DNA of 64,000 nt from JALHVH01 sp963773685 (GTDB lineage: Bacteria; Acidobacteriota; Aminicenantia; Aminicenantales; Saccharicenantaceae). The notes under the pieces were generated by a model. That model did not search any database. It had not been told where the DNA came from and saw nothing but the letters and a program-made list of their open reading frames with translations. Below are positions 14,524-24,288 of the stretch, piece after piece; position 1 is the first letter of the stretch; each line of letters opens with the position of its first letter. Position numbers and translations under genes: made by a program. Location of the stretch: NCBI GenBank assembly GCA_963773685.1, contig CAVZBY010000002.1:124001-188000 (forward strand). The letters run 5' to 3'.

Positions 14524-17199
14524 ATGAACAAGAAAGCTGAGACGAAGAGGGGGTTCCTGTCGCTGGCCCTCTGCGCCGTGGCCGTCCTCGCGATGGCTAT
14601 GGGCGCGTTCCCACAAGCGACTCAGGTCATTCTGGAAGGCACGGTCATGGACGAGCAGGGCAACGCCCTGCCCGGCGCCGCGATCGCCATCCGGAACCAG
14701 GAGACGGGCTATCTTTACAGCGCCGTGAGCCGGGCCAACGGCTCCTATGCCGTCTCCGGCATCCAGCCGGGGACCTACGAAGTCGAGGTGAAGCTGGCCG
14801 GCTTCGCCGCCCAGAAGAACACCGGCATGGCCTTCAGCGTGGGCGCCCGGCTGACGGTCAACTTCACCCTGAAGCCCTCGACCCTCGAGGAGGAGCTCAC
14901 GGTGACGGCCTCCGCGCCGATCATCGAGGTCTCCAAGTCCGAGGTCTCGAGCGTCGTCGACCGGCAGAAGATCGACGACATCCCGCTGCTCGACCGGAAC
15001 TTCGCCTCCCTGGTCGTCCTCAAGGCGGGCGTCCAGGAGGGCAGCCGTTCGAACGCGATGTCGCGGGGGAACGAAGAGATCCTCCTCGACGGCGTCTCCA
15101 ACGAATGGGTGGGCACCAACATCACACGGGCCACGGTCCCGGCGGACGCCATCGAGGAATTCCGCGTCCTGACCAACCAGTTCCAGGCGGAATACGGGAA
15201 CTCGAGCGGGATGATCATGAGCGCCATATCCCGCTCCGGCACGAACACGTTCCGGGGGCGGGCCTCGTTCTTCTACAGAGACCAGGCCTTCGACTCCGTG
15301 AACTACTTCGTCAATCACGACGGCTACAAGGGGGACAAGCTGTCCAAGGACCAGTACGAAAAGACCCCCTTCGACCATTATAATTATTCCGCGTTCCTCG
15401 GCGGGCCCATCGTCAAGGACAAGGCCCATTTCTTCCTGGCCTATGAGGGGCTCAGCCAGAACAGCTATGCGACCATCACCTCGCGCCTCGTCCCCACAGA
15501 GACCATCAAGCAGCCGTCGACGAACCATCAGTTCGTCGCGAAGTTCAACTACCAGCTGAACGAGAAGAACCTTCTGACGTTCCGCTACACCATGAACCGG
15601 ACGAACGCCGAGAACCAGGGTCCGGGCGGCCGGAATACCAAGGAGCTGGCCTTTACCGACAAGGGAAAGATCGACGATTTCCAGGCGAACTGGACCTTCT
15701 ATCCGTCGGACAATACGATCAACGAGCTCCGGGTCCTCCACTCCCGCACCGATTTCAGCCTTCTCGTTCCCGAAATCAATGTTTTTTACATCGCCAGGCC
15801 ATCGGGAAATTTCGGCAAGATCCCGAATTTGCCCCAGACCACCATCGAGAACAGGACTCAGATCGTCGACAACTTCAGCGTATTTCTGGGAGACCATACC
15901 CTCAAGCTCGGTTTCGACTATTCGAACGTTCCGCTGAAGGGCTTCATCTACCAGTACAATCCCGGCTATTTCATCTTCACCACGGACGCTCCCTTCAACG
16001 CGGCCGATTTTTCGACGTATCCGCTGATGTTCCTGTACAACGACGGGGACGTCAATCTCAATTCCCCGTACTCCGAGACCGCCTTGTTCGTCCAGGATAC
16101 GTGGAAGGCCCTCCCCAGGCTCACCCTGAACCTGGGACTCCGCTACAATTATTACATGTGCGAGGGCCTGCACATCAAGAACAACGACATTCGCAACCTC
16201 AATCCGCGCCTCGGCTTCAGCTATGACCTGACGGGCGACGGGAAGACGGCCATCCGTGGAGGATTCGGCACGTTTTCGGCCAACCCCATGCTGAACAGCG
16301 GGCTTCTGGCCTATTTCATGAACCAGATCGCCGTCAAGACGATGATCTTCCCCAACTACCCCGATCCCTTCCAGCCGAACCCCTTCTTCCCGACGATCCC
16401 CGGGTCGCTGTCCGTCGGCGAATACGGGGCCAAAGTGGACGCCATAGCTCCCTACAGCGTCCAGACCACTTTAGGCGTCGAGCGGGCCCTGATGCCCGAC
16501 CTTTCGATCGGGGCCGACCTGATCTGGACAAAGGGCTATCGTCTGAGCCGCTATGAAAATCAGAACCCCGTCATCCCGGGGACCTCTTACGAGCGGCCCA
16601 ATATGAGCAAAGGCGATGTCTGGCTCATCACGGACGGCGGAACCAGCGATTACAAGGGCCTTTACCTGACCCTCAACAAGCGCTATTCCAACGGCTGGGC
16701 CTTGGAAGCGTCCTACACCCTTTCGAAGTCGGAATCGGACGTCGAGACCGAACAGACGATGCCTCACTCCTATGATCCGGACGCCTGGGATACGCAGTGG
16801 GGCCCGACCGATCGGGACGCCCGTCACCGGCTGGCGATAACCGGCATCGTCGATCTGCCGTTGGGCTTCCAGCTGAGCGGATACGCCTATTACCGGTCCA
16901 AGGTACCCTTCAACGCCATCTACCCCGATGACCTCAACGCCGATAGCGTCGTTGAGGACTACGTCGACGCCCACCGGAACTCCCGTCGCGGCTTCGACAG
17001 TCTGACGCTGAACGCCAGGGTCTCCAAGTTCATCAACATCAGCCGGCTCCGGCTCCAGCTCTTCGGCGAATTCTACAACCTGACGAACAGGGCGAATTTC
17101 GACACGGTCTTCGAATACTACGGTCTTCCCGGTTTCGGGGAGCCCACGGTCGCCGGCGACCCGCGCCTCATCCAGCTCGGCGTGCGCATCGATTTCTAA
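14524..17199 (+). CDS. TonB-dependent receptor with carboxypeptidase-regulatory-like N-terminus (second)
   Basis: An 891-residue outer-membrane receptor: signal peptide (about 1-31), regulatory-like beta-sandwich (about 35-120), plug (about 125-240, with TASAPIIEVS and ADAIEEFRV), and barrel ending in a terminal Phe (VRIDF). The start Met at 14524 follows AAGGAGGG; the Met at 14500 lies inside the end of iclR. It shares architecture but only moderate similarity with the receptor at 3845, so the two probably take different ligands. IclR next to a TonB receptor parallels the GntR/TonB pair upstream. Confidence 0.92.
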   Translation: MNKKAETKRGFLSLALCAVAVLAMAMGAFPQATQVILEGTVMDEQGNALPGAAIAIRNQETGYLYSAVSRANGSYAVSGIQPGTYEVEVKLAGFAAQKNTGMAFSVGARLTVNFTLKPSTLEEELTVTASAPIIEVSKSEVSSVVDRQKIDDIPLLDRNFASLVVLKAGVQEGSRSNAMSRGNEEILLDGVSNEWVGTNITRATVPADAIEEFRVLTNQFQAEYGNSSGMIMSAISRSGTNTFRGRASFFYRDQAFDSVNYFVNHDGYKGDKLSKDQYEKTPFDHYNYSAFLGGPIVKDKAHFFLAYEGLSQNSYATITSRLVPTETIKQPSTNHQFVAKFNYQLNEKNLLTFRYTMNRTNAENQGPGGRNTKELAFTDKGKIDDFQANWTFYPSDNTINELRVLHSRTDFSLLVPEINVFYIARPSGNFGKIPNLPQTTIENRTQIVDNFSVFLGDHTLKLGFDYSNVPLKGFIYQYNPGYFIFTTDAPFNAADFSTYPLMFLYNDGDVNLNSPYSETALFVQDTWKALPRLTLNLGLRYNYYMCEGLHIKNNDIRNLNPRLGFSYDLTGDGKTAIRGGFGTFSANPMLNSGLLAYFMNQIAVKTMIFPNYPDPFQPNPFFPTIPGSLSVGEYGAKVDAIAPYSVQTTLGVERALMPDLSIGADLIWTKGYRLSRYENQNPVIPGTSYERPNMSKGDVWLITDGGTSDYKGLYLTLNKRYSNGWALEASYTLSKSESDVETEQTMPHSYDPDAWDTQWGPTDRDARHRLAITGIVDLPLGFQLSGYAYYRSKVPFNAIYPDDLNADSVVEDYVDAHRNSRRGFDSLTLNARVSKFINISRLRLQLFGEFYNLTNRANFDTVFEYYGLPGFGEPTVAGDPRLIQLGVRIDF

Positions 17200-17224
17200 T
17201 CCAGCGATCGCCAAGGCCGAACGA

Positions 17225-17257
17225 GGGGGACTCCCGGAAGGGGGTCCCCCCTTTTCT
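17225..17257 (+). terminator. Rho-independent terminator after the second TonB receptor
   Basis: An 11-bp stem (17225-17235 with 17240-17250, one G-U pair) closes a GGAA loop and is followed by TTTTCTT. Confidence 0.85.
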
Positions 17258-17287
17258 TATCAGGGAAAAGGGGCATAGTGTATCGTT

Positions 17288-18799
17288 ATGAGAAAGGTGC
17301 GTTCGAATAGACCGGCCATGGTCCTGGCCCTGCTATTCTTTACCGCGGCCGGCGCGGCGGCGCAGGAGCCCCGGGCGCGTGAGCCCCTGAGCGCGGCCTC
17401 CCGGCAATGGCTGGACGAGGTCGTCCCGTACATCATCACCTCCGCCGAGAAGGAGGTCTTCCTGCTCCTCGGAACGGAGAAGGAGAGGGGAGAGTTCATC
17501 GAGAGCTTCTGGAGGAAAAGGGACCCGGACCCGGCCACGCCCGAGAACGAGGTCAAGCTCGAATACTACAAGCGCATCGCCCAGGCCAACAGGCTTTTCT
17601 CGACCTCGGGCCTCGCGGGGTGGCGCACCGACAGGGGAAGGATCTACATCCTCCTCGGTCCTCCCAAGGAGGTCCAGAGGGACTTCGGCGGACAGGGCTC
17701 GGGTCTATCCGCGTTCACGGGGCCGAAGGAAACCTGGCAGTACTGGAACCTCCCCAATCCCAAGCTGCCCTACAACATGGAATTCGTCTTCGTCGACCGG
17801 TTCGGGACGGGAAGCTACGTCCTTGACCGGAGCTTCCGGGCGGACCGGGGGAGGAGCGAACCCGTCGACCTGGCCGCCGTCACGTTCCAGTTCGACTCCA
17901 TGGAATTGCTGTCGGAAGCGCTGAAGAACCCCTTCGACAACATGGGGAAGCTCAAGGGCGTCATCACGGCCGAGGTCGATTATGATCTCGTTCCTTTCCG
18001 CTGGGAGGCGTTCGCCTTCAAGGGCGCCCTGAAAAAAGCCTATCTGCCCCTGCTCGTGGAGGTCCCTTACGCCTCGATGCCGGTCAAGAAGGCGGACGGG
18101 GTCGATCTCGTCTCGCTGAATCTTACGGTGAACGTGAGCGACGCCCTGGGCAGGGTTGTCTTTGGAACGAGCCGCGACATTAATTTCCGGAGGACGGCGG
18201 CGGATACGGCCGCCTCCGGGGACCGGAGCCTGGACCTGCAGGCATCCCTTTACCTGGAGCCGGCGGTCTATACGTTCCATCTCCGCGTCCTCGACAATTA
18301 CAGCGGCAAGATGGGGACCTCGCACAGGGAGTTCCGGGTCCCGGAATTCGATTCCGGAGGTCTTGCCCTGAGCGACCTCATCCTTTCGCCGGCGCCGATC
18401 GAGGAGCTGCTCCCGGCCGCGGGGAAAGCGGGGGAGGAGGCCATCAGCCTCGCTGGGGCCTCTTCCAGTATCGGTCCCGGCGATGAAATGAACCTCTATC
18501 TGGAGGTCTACGGCCTGTCCCTTGATCCGGCCACGGGCCTTGGCCGGTTCGCGGCCGAATACTTCCTGATGCAGAGCGGGAAGACGCTGGCCCGTATCCC
18601 CGCCGACCGGGTACCGCCCGCTCCGGAGAGGGACCGAAGAATCAGAAACTCTTTCAGGATCAAGGACATAAAGCCCGGGAATTACGTCCTTCGGGCGGAG
18701 ATCACGGATGGCGTGTCCGGGAAGCTCGGCCTGGAAGGAACGGTCGTTCCGCGTTTCGGACCGGCCGCCGGACACGCCATGACAAGGAGATTCCCATGA
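17288..18799 (+). CDS. GWxTD-domain exported protein
   Basis: A 503-residue secreted protein with a signal peptide (about 1-25) and the family signature GWRTD at 111-115, followed by GRIYILLGPP. The GWxTD domain (about 35-160) is common in Acidobacteriota-like and related genomes; its function is unknown. The C-terminal two-thirds are beta-rich and may be protein-binding. Its stop overlaps the start of the TPR gene by four bases, so the two are made together and probably act together in the periplasm. No clear Shine-Dalgarno is visible close to the start. Confidence 0.87.
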   Translation: MRKVRSNRPAMVLALLFFTAAGAAAQEPRAREPLSAASRQWLDEVVPYIITSAEKEVFLLLGTEKERGEFIESFWRKRDPDPATPENEVKLEYYKRIAQANRLFSTSGLAGWRTDRGRIYILLGPPKEVQRDFGGQGSGLSAFTGPKETWQYWNLPNPKLPYNMEFVFVDRFGTGSYVLDRSFRADRGRSEPVDLAAVTFQFDSMELLSEALKNPFDNMGKLKGVITAEVDYDLVPFRWEAFAFKGALKKAYLPLLVEVPYASMPVKKADGVDLVSLNLTVNVSDALGRVVFGTSRDINFRRTAADTAASGDRSLDLQASLYLEPAVYTFHLRVLDNYSGKMGTSHREFRVPEFDSGGLALSDLILSPAPIEELLPAAGKAGEEAISLAGASSSIGPGDEMNLYLEVYGLSLDPATGLGRFAAEYFLMQSGKTLARIPADRVPPAPERDRRIRNSFRIKDIKPGNYVLRAEITDGVSGKLGLEGTVVPRFGPAAGHAMTRRFP

Positions 18800-19725
18800 C
18801 GACAGCCTTCAAGCGCTCCCGCGCCCTCTTCATTGCCGTACTGGCATTCATCGGTCTGCTCCTCCCGGCCATAGCCGCGGGCCAGGAAGGGATCATCAAG
18901 GGTACCGTAGTTGACGGCGAGGGGAATCCCCTGACGGCCGCCCGCATCATCCTTGCCGACCTCACGAGCGGGAACAAGTTCACGTTCAAGTCCGGAAAGG
19001 ACGGGAAGATCTTCAAGGTCGGTATCCCTCCGGGAAGCTACAAGCTGACCGTCGAGCTCGAGGGCTTCCTGCCCTATGAACAGCCGTTTCAGGTCACGTT
19101 CGGCGGACAGCACGTCCTGAACGTCACCCTGGAGAAGATCCCGCCGAAGATCGACGAGGACAAGGACTTTATCGAAGGGACGGCTTTTTTTAAGGAGGCC
19201 AAGTACGCCGAGGCCGCGGCGAGTTTCGAAAAAGTAACGCAGCGATATCCGGAGATCGCGGCCGCGCATTTCAACCTGGGCCTCAGCGCCGTCCGCGCCG
19301 GCCGGAAGGAGCAGGGCCTTGCCTCCCTGGCGAACGCCGTTATTCTCGATCCGAAAATGATCGAGGCCTTTTTCGTCCTGGGGGAGGAATACTTCGCCTT
19401 GGGCGATCGGGATAAGTCTCAGGCGGCTTTTGACAAGGCCATCGCCCTGGATCCCGCGAACCCCAAGGCCCGTTACAACCTGGGGATCATCTTCTATAAG
19501 TCCGGCAGGCTGGACGAGGCCCTGGCCGCCTTCGCGAAGGCCATCGAGCTCGACCCCGCCTTCTCATCGCCCCACTACCAGTCCGGCCTGATCCATGTGG
19601 GCAAGGGCGAGTTCGCGGCGGCCGTCGCCTGCTTCACGAAGTTCCTCGAGGTCGAGCCCAACGCGCCGGAAGCCGGCCAGGTGAAGGCTATGATCGAAGA
19701 GCTCAAGAAGCAGATCAAGGACTAG
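18796..19725 (+). CDS. Exported TPR protein with carboxypeptidase-regulatory-like domain
   Basis: A 309-residue secreted protein. A signal peptide (about 1-29) is followed by a regulatory-like beta-sandwich (about 32-113) of the same kind as in the TonB receptors, then at least four tetratricopeptide repeats (about 120-300), seen as the recurring patterns AEAAASFEKV, SQAAFDKAIALDP and DEALAAFAKAIELDP. It is probably a periplasmic scaffold. AAGGAGA precedes the ATG, and translation is coupled to the GWxTD gene by a four-base overlap. The last thirty or so bases of this gene recur at 21321-21350 as part of a duplication scar. Confidence 0.9.
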   Translation: MTTAFKRSRALFIAVLAFIGLLLPAIAAGQEGIIKGTVVDGEGNPLTAARIILADLTSGNKFTFKSGKDGKIFKVGIPPGSYKLTVELEGFLPYEQPFQVTFGGQHVLNVTLEKIPPKIDEDKDFIEGTAFFKEAKYAEAAASFEKVTQRYPEIAAAHFNLGLSAVRAGRKEQGLASLANAVILDPKMIEAFFVLGEEYFALGDRDKSQAAFDKAIALDPANPKARYNLGIIFYKSGRLDEALAAFAKAIELDPAFSSPHYQSGLIHVGKGEFAAAVACFTKFLEVEPNAPEAGQVKAMIEELKKQIKD

Positions 19726-19764
19726 CGTTCGGGGGCCCGAACGGACATCGACAGGAGGAGATAC

Positions 19765-21324
19765 GTGAAACGAAGGACCGTCGTACTGCTCGCCGCGCTC
19801 GCCGGGCTCGCGCTCGCGCTGACGCCGGCCGGCGCCGCCAGGAAAGAACCCCGGATCGACCCCAAGGACTTCGCCGCGTTCGTCCAGAGGACTCTGGCCG
19901 AATGGAAGGTCCCGGGGGCCTCGGTCGCCGTCGTCAAGGGGGGGAAGGTCATCCTCGCCGAGGGCTACGGCCTCAGGGATATCGGCAACGGGCTGCCGGT
20001 CACCCCGCGGACGATCTTCGCCATCGGCTCGTCCTCCAAGGCTTTCACGGCCACGGCCGTAGGGATCATGGTGGACGATGGAAAGCTGGACTGGGACAAG
20101 CGGGTCAGGGCTTATCTGCCCACGTTCGCGCTCCAGGACGATTTCGCCACGGAGCGGATGACGCCCCGGGACCTGCTCTGCCATCGTTCGGGTCTGCCCA
20201 GGCACGATTATGTCTGGTTGGGGTCACACCTCTCCCGGAAGGAGCTTTTTGACCGGATGCGCTATCTCGAGCCCCGGGCCGATTTCCGGACGCTCTTTCA
20301 ATACAACAATTTCATGTTCCTGACGGCGGGCTATCTGGCCGGCGAGGTCGCGGGGATGACGTGGGAGGACCTCGTCCGGACCCGCATCTTCGAGCCTCTG
20401 GACATGATGAGCAGCAACTTCTCGGTGGAGGACTCCCGGAAGGCGAAGGATCACGCCATGCCCTATGGGGAGAAGGATGACAAGGTCGTCGAGCTGCCTT
20501 TCCGGAACATCGACTCCATCGGGCCCGCCGGGTCCATCAACTCGACCGCCCTGGACATGGCCCAATGGGTCCTGCTCAATCTCAATAAAGGCAAGGCCGG
20601 GGACAAACAGGTCATTTCGGAGGCGAGCCTGACCGAGATCCACTCGCCCCAGATGGTCGTCCAGGAAGGCGCGTTCCGCGTCCTCGAAAAATACCCCGAG
20701 ATGACGACGACCGACTACGGAATGGGCTGGTTCCTGTCTCACTACCGGGGGCGTCCCTGGGTTCATCACGGCGGGTCCATCGACGGCTTCAAGGCCCTGG
20801 TGACGTTCCTGCCGCGCGACGGCATCGGCGTCGTCGTCCTGACCAACCTCAACGGGACTTCGGTCCCCGAAATGATCGCCCTCAACGTCTTCGACCGTCT
20901 GCTCGGGCTCGATCAGGTCCCCTGGAGCGCCCGGTACAAGGAGATGCGGGACAAGAGGCGGGCCGAGGCCGAGAAGAGGAAGGCGGAGCCGGACAAGGAC
21001 AGGAAGACAGGCACCCGGCCCTCCCATCCCCTGGGGGATTACGCTGGCGAATACACCCATCCCGCCTACGGGACGCTCACGGTCACCGTGGACGGCGAAG
21101 GCCTTCGGGCGAAACGCTGGGATACGGAGTACACGGCCGCCCACTACCATTACGACGTCTTCGAGCTCTCGAACACGGAATCGGCCGCGTCGAAGCTCAA
21201 GGCCGCGTTCGGCTTCGACGTCAAGGGGAACGTCGTGTCCGTGTCCGTCCCGCTCGCCCCGGGCGTCAAGGACATCGTCTTCACCCGGTTGCCGGACAAG
21301 CCCGCCGCGGGGCCGGCCGGGTGA
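19765..21324 (+). CDS. Exported S12-type serine hydrolase with DUF3471-like C-terminus (tandem copy 1)
   Basis: A 519-residue secreted hydrolase that starts at GTG after AGGAGGAG. Signal peptide about 1-25. Catalytic motifs are SSSK (Ser89-Lys92), YNN in FQYNNFMF and HGG in HHGGSIDGF. A lipocalin-like DUF3471-type domain occupies about 415-505 (HPLGDYAGEYTHPAYG, then a HYHYDVFEL strand). It is the first of a tandem pair with the gene at 21406 and aligns almost throughout. Its last codon and TGA come from sequence copied from the end of the TPR gene, so its extreme C-terminus was reshaped by the duplication. Confidence 0.93.
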   Translation: MKRRTVVLLAALAGLALALTPAGAARKEPRIDPKDFAAFVQRTLAEWKVPGASVAVVKGGKVILAEGYGLRDIGNGLPVTPRTIFAIGSSSKAFTATAVGIMVDDGKLDWDKRVRAYLPTFALQDDFATERMTPRDLLCHRSGLPRHDYVWLGSHLSRKELFDRMRYLEPRADFRTLFQYNNFMFLTAGYLAGEVAGMTWEDLVRTRIFEPLDMMSSNFSVEDSRKAKDHAMPYGEKDDKVVELPFRNIDSIGPAGSINSTALDMAQWVLLNLNKGKAGDKQVISEASLTEIHSPQMVVQEGAFRVLEKYPEMTTTDYGMGWFLSHYRGRPWVHHGGSIDGFKALVTFLPRDGIGVVVLTNLNGTSVPEMIALNVFDRLLGLDQVPWSARYKEMRDKRRAEAEKRKAEPDKDRKTGTRPSHPLGDYAGEYTHPAYGTLTVTVDGEGLRAKRWDTEYTAAHYHYDVFELSNTESAASKLKAAFGFDVKGNVVSVSVPLAPGVKDIVFTRLPDKPAAGPAG

Positions 21325-21350
21325 AGGCCATGATCGAAGAGCTCAGGAAG
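21321..21350 (+). pseudogene. Fossil fragment of the TPR gene left by tandem duplication
   Basis: These 30 bases match 19681-19710, the last codons of the TPR gene, at 28 of 30 positions, followed by degraded copies of its tail and of the 3' spacer. The fragment sits between the two tandem serine hydrolases at an offset of 1640 bases. Confidence 0.85.
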
Positions 21351-21405
21351 TCAAGTCAAGGAATAACGTTCGATACGCCGAACGAACATCAATAGGAGGA
21401 GACGC

Positions 21406-22980
21406 ATGAAACGAAGGCTCGCTGGACTTTTCTCCCTGCTCGCCGTGCTCGCGCTCGCGCTGTCGCCGGCCGTGGCGGCGAAGAAGGAACCTCGGATCGA
21501 CCCCAAGGACTTCGCCGCGTTCGTCAATAAGACGCTGGCCGAATGGAAGGTTCCCGGCGTGGGCGTCGCCGTCGTTAAAGGCGGCAAGGTCGTCCTCGCC
21601 GAGGGCTATGGCCTCAGGGACGTCCCGAACAAGCTCCCGGTGACGGCCCGGACCATCTTCGCCATCGGCTCGTCCTCCAAGGCCTTCACGGCCACGGCCA
21701 TGGGGATCCTGGTGGACGAGGGCAAAGTGGCCTGGGACAAACGGGTCAGGGATTACCTGCCCACGTTCCGGCTCCAGGACGAATCCGCCGCCGCCCTGAT
21801 GACCCCCCGCGACCTGCTCTGCCATCGATCGGGGCTGGCCCGTCACGACCTCGCCTGGATCGGGTCCTCGTTCTCCCGGAAGGAGCTCTTCGACCGGATG
21901 CGCTTCCTGGAACCCACGGCCGATTTCCGGTCGATCTTCGAGTACAACAATTTCATGTTCATGTCGGCGGGCCACCTCGCCGGAGAGGTCACGGGCTCGA
22001 CCTGGGAGGATGTCGTCCGCTCCCGCATCTTCGAGCCTCTGGGCATGAAGGACAGCGACCTATCGATCAGGGATTCCCGGAAGAAGCCGGACCTCGCGCT
22101 TCCCTACGGGGAGAAGGAGGATAAGATCATCGAGCTCCCGTTCCGGGACATCGACGCCATGGGACCGGCCGGCTCCATCAACTCCAACGTTCTCGACATG
22201 GCCCAATGGGTCCTGCTCAATCTCAACAAGGGCAAGGCGGGGGACAAGCAGGTCATTTCGGAAGCCAGCCTGGCCGAGATCCACTCGCCCCAGATGGTCA
22301 TCCAGGATGGCTCGTTCCGCATGCTCGAGAGATTCCCCGAGATGTTCGCTTCGAGCTACGGCATGGGCTGGATCATCACCCAGTATCGGGGCCATACCTG
22401 GATCCATCACGGCGGGAACGTCGACGGCTTCACCGCCTTCGTGACGTTCTTCCCCCGGGACGACATGGGGGTCGTCGTGCTGAGCAACAAGAACGGGTCG
22501 TTCGTTCCCGAGATCATCGCCCTCAACGTCGCCGACCGGCTTATGGGACTCGATCAGGTTCCCTGGAACGCGCGGTACATGGAGATGCGGGATAAGAGCC
22601 GGGCCCAGGCCGAGAAGCGCAAGGCCGAGGGCGACAAGGACCGGAAGATGGGCACCCATCCGTCCCACCCGCTCGAGGATTACGCCGGGAATTACGTCCA
22701 CCCGGCTTACGGGACGCTCACGGTCGTGAAGGACGGGGAGGGGCTCCGGATGACGCGCAATGGGATGACGTTCACAACGACCCATTATCACTACGACGTC
22801 TTCGATATCTCGACCGAAGCCATCGGGATGACGTTGGCGTTCAAGGCGTCGTTCGCTCTCGACCCAAAGGGGAACATCGCCTCGGTGAGCATCCCGTTCG
22901 GCCTCTCCCCCGAGGTCAAGGATATCGTTTTCGTGCGGGAGCCGGATAAGCCGGCCGCCGGGCAGGAGCCGGCCAAGTAG
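21406..22980 (+). CDS. Exported S12-type serine hydrolase with DUF3471-like C-terminus (tandem copy 2)
   Basis: A 524-residue secreted paralogue of the preceding gene, about 1641 bases downstream. Signal peptide about 1-25. It has SSSK (Ser89-Lys92), YNN in EYNNFMF, HGG in HHGGNVDGF, and a DUF3471-type C-terminal domain (about 420-515). AGGAGGAG precedes the ATG. The two copies differ throughout, including around the third motif (SIDGF versus NVDGF) and the C-terminal domain, so they have had time to diverge and may differ in substrate. It ends ahead of a bidirectional terminator. Confidence 0.93.
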   Translation: MKRRLAGLFSLLAVLALALSPAVAAKKEPRIDPKDFAAFVNKTLAEWKVPGVGVAVVKGGKVVLAEGYGLRDVPNKLPVTARTIFAIGSSSKAFTATAMGILVDEGKVAWDKRVRDYLPTFRLQDESAAALMTPRDLLCHRSGLARHDLAWIGSSFSRKELFDRMRFLEPTADFRSIFEYNNFMFMSAGHLAGEVTGSTWEDVVRSRIFEPLGMKDSDLSIRDSRKKPDLALPYGEKEDKIIELPFRDIDAMGPAGSINSNVLDMAQWVLLNLNKGKAGDKQVISEASLAEIHSPQMVIQDGSFRMLERFPEMFASSYGMGWIITQYRGHTWIHHGGNVDGFTAFVTFFPRDDMGVVVLSNKNGSFVPEIIALNVADRLMGLDQVPWNARYMEMRDKSRAQAEKRKAEGDKDRKMGTHPSHPLEDYAGNYVHPAYGTLTVVKDGEGLRMTRNGMTFTTTHYHYDVFDISTEAIGMTLAFKASFALDPKGNIASVSIPFGLSPEVKDIVFVREPDKPAAGQEPAK

Positions 22981-22990
22981 GGCTAAACCT

Positions 22991-23045
22991 AAAAAAAGGG
23001 GCCCTGCGGCCGTCCCCGCCGGGGAACCGCAGGGCCCTTTCGCTT
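22991..23045. terminator. Bidirectional terminator between convergent operons
   Basis: An A-run (22991-22997), an 11-bp GC stem (22999-23009 with 23027-23037) and a T-rich tail (TTTCGCTTTTT from 23038) serve the serine hydrolase on the plus strand and the epimerase operon on the minus strand. Confidence 0.88.
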
Positions 23046-23067
23046 TTTGCGCAGGACCGGGTCTTTC

Positions 23068-24276
23068 CTAGACCCGCTTGAGCTTCTTCAGGAACGCCGG
23101 ATCGATATCGACCCCGAGACCCGGAAGCTCCGGAAGGGTGATCTCGCCGGACGGTCTGACGATCATCCCGCCGATAATAGGGTCCACGGTGTGTATCGTG
23201 TAGGCGTCGAGGTCGGCGAAAACGATGTTCCTCTGCGAGGCCACGACATGGGCGCCCGCCGTGAGGCCGAGGCGGGTCTCCATCATGCAGCCGACCATGC
23301 AGCGGATGTTGGCGGCGTCGGCGATATGGGCTATCCGTACGGAATTCGTCATCCCGCCGGCCTTCATCAGCTTGATGTTGAAATAATCGCAGGCTTCGCC
23401 CTTGATCAGCTTAATGGCGTCCTGGGGGGAGAAGAGCGACTCGTCGGCGCAGATGGGGATGGGGCTCTCGCTCCGGACGGTCCTCATGCCGGCATAATCC
23501 CAGGCGACGACGGGCTGCTCCGCAAACTCGACGTTCAGCCCGTCCATCATCCGGAGCGCGACGATGGCCTGGGGGACGGACCAGCCCTGGTTGGCGTCGA
23601 TCTTCAGGTGAACGCCCTTCCCGATGGCCTCGCGGACGGCCCGGACGCGCGCGGCGTCGAGATCGGGGTCGAGGCCTACTTTCAGCTTGATGTTCTTGTA
23701 GCCCTTGGCGACATGCCCTGCGGCGCTGGCGGCCATCTTCTCGGGCGCGTCGATCCCGACCGTGACGTCGGATTCAAAGGTCCCTTTGTCTCCCCCGAGG
23801 AGCCGGAAGAGGGGCAGGCCCGCGGCCTTCCCGACGATATCCATCAGGGCCATGTCGAAGGCGGCCACTATGCTCGGGCTGGAGTGGACGATGTGCCCGA
23901 TCTCCGTGATCAGGGCGTCCACGGCCAGGGGGTTCTTGCCCTTGATCATCTCCCGGATGCTCCGGGCCATCATGAGGTCCGTGTCCTGGGTGTCCCCGGT
24001 GATGGGGGCGTAGGGGCTGGCTTCGCCCAGGCCCACGAGGCCTTCCTCCGTGACGATGCGGACCAGGACGTCATTGGCGGCCGTGATCACGCCCAGGGAG
24101 ACCCGGAACGGCTCCACGAGAGGGACGTCGAATGCGTAGATCTCGACGTCCTTGATCCGGAGCCTTCCGGCTCCGCTCTTTTCGATCTTCTCAGCGGCCG
24201 CTAGGCTTAGCGGCGCCTGCGATGCCAGGATGCCGAATCCCAGCGCTTTCAGGAATCCTTTTCTCGATATGGTCAT
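23068..24276 (-). CDS. Tat-like-signal dipeptide epimerase, enolase superfamily (copy 1)
   Basis: A 402-residue enzyme of the muconate-lactonising subgroup. Acid/base lysines lie in KLK (197-199) and NIKLMK (302/305). Mg ligands are Asp227 (DANQG), Glu253 (EQP) and Asp278 (DES). The DLD pair (Asp354, Asp356) is the dipeptide-binding mark of L-Ala-D/L-Glu-type epimerases. The N-terminus reads SRKGFLK then a hydrophobic stretch, a Tat-like signal with RK in place of RR. GGGAG lies seven bases before the ATG. It is the last gene of the CocE-epimerase-epimerase operon, 12 bases after the other epimerase. It would racemise dipeptides, possibly from peptidoglycan or diet peptides. Confidence 0.9.
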   Translation of the reverse strand: MTISRKGFLKALGFGILASQAPLSLAAAEKIEKSGAGRLRIKDVEIYAFDVPLVEPFRVSLGVITAANDVLVRIVTEEGLVGLGEASPYAPITGDTQDTDLMMARSIREMIKGKNPLAVDALITEIGHIVHSSPSIVAAFDMALMDIVGKAAGLPLFRLLGGDKGTFESDVTVGIDAPEKMAASAAGHVAKGYKNIKLKVGLDPDLDAARVRAVREAIGKGVHLKIDANQGWSVPQAIVALRMMDGLNVEFAEQPVVAWDYAGMRTVRSESPIPICADESLFSPQDAIKLIKGEACDYFNIKLMKAGGMTNSVRIAHIADAANIRCMVGCMMETRLGLTAGAHVVASQRNIVFADLDAYTIHTVDPIIGGMIVRPSGEITLPELPGLGVDIDPAFLKKLKRV

Positions 24277-24288
24277 GATGATACTCCC

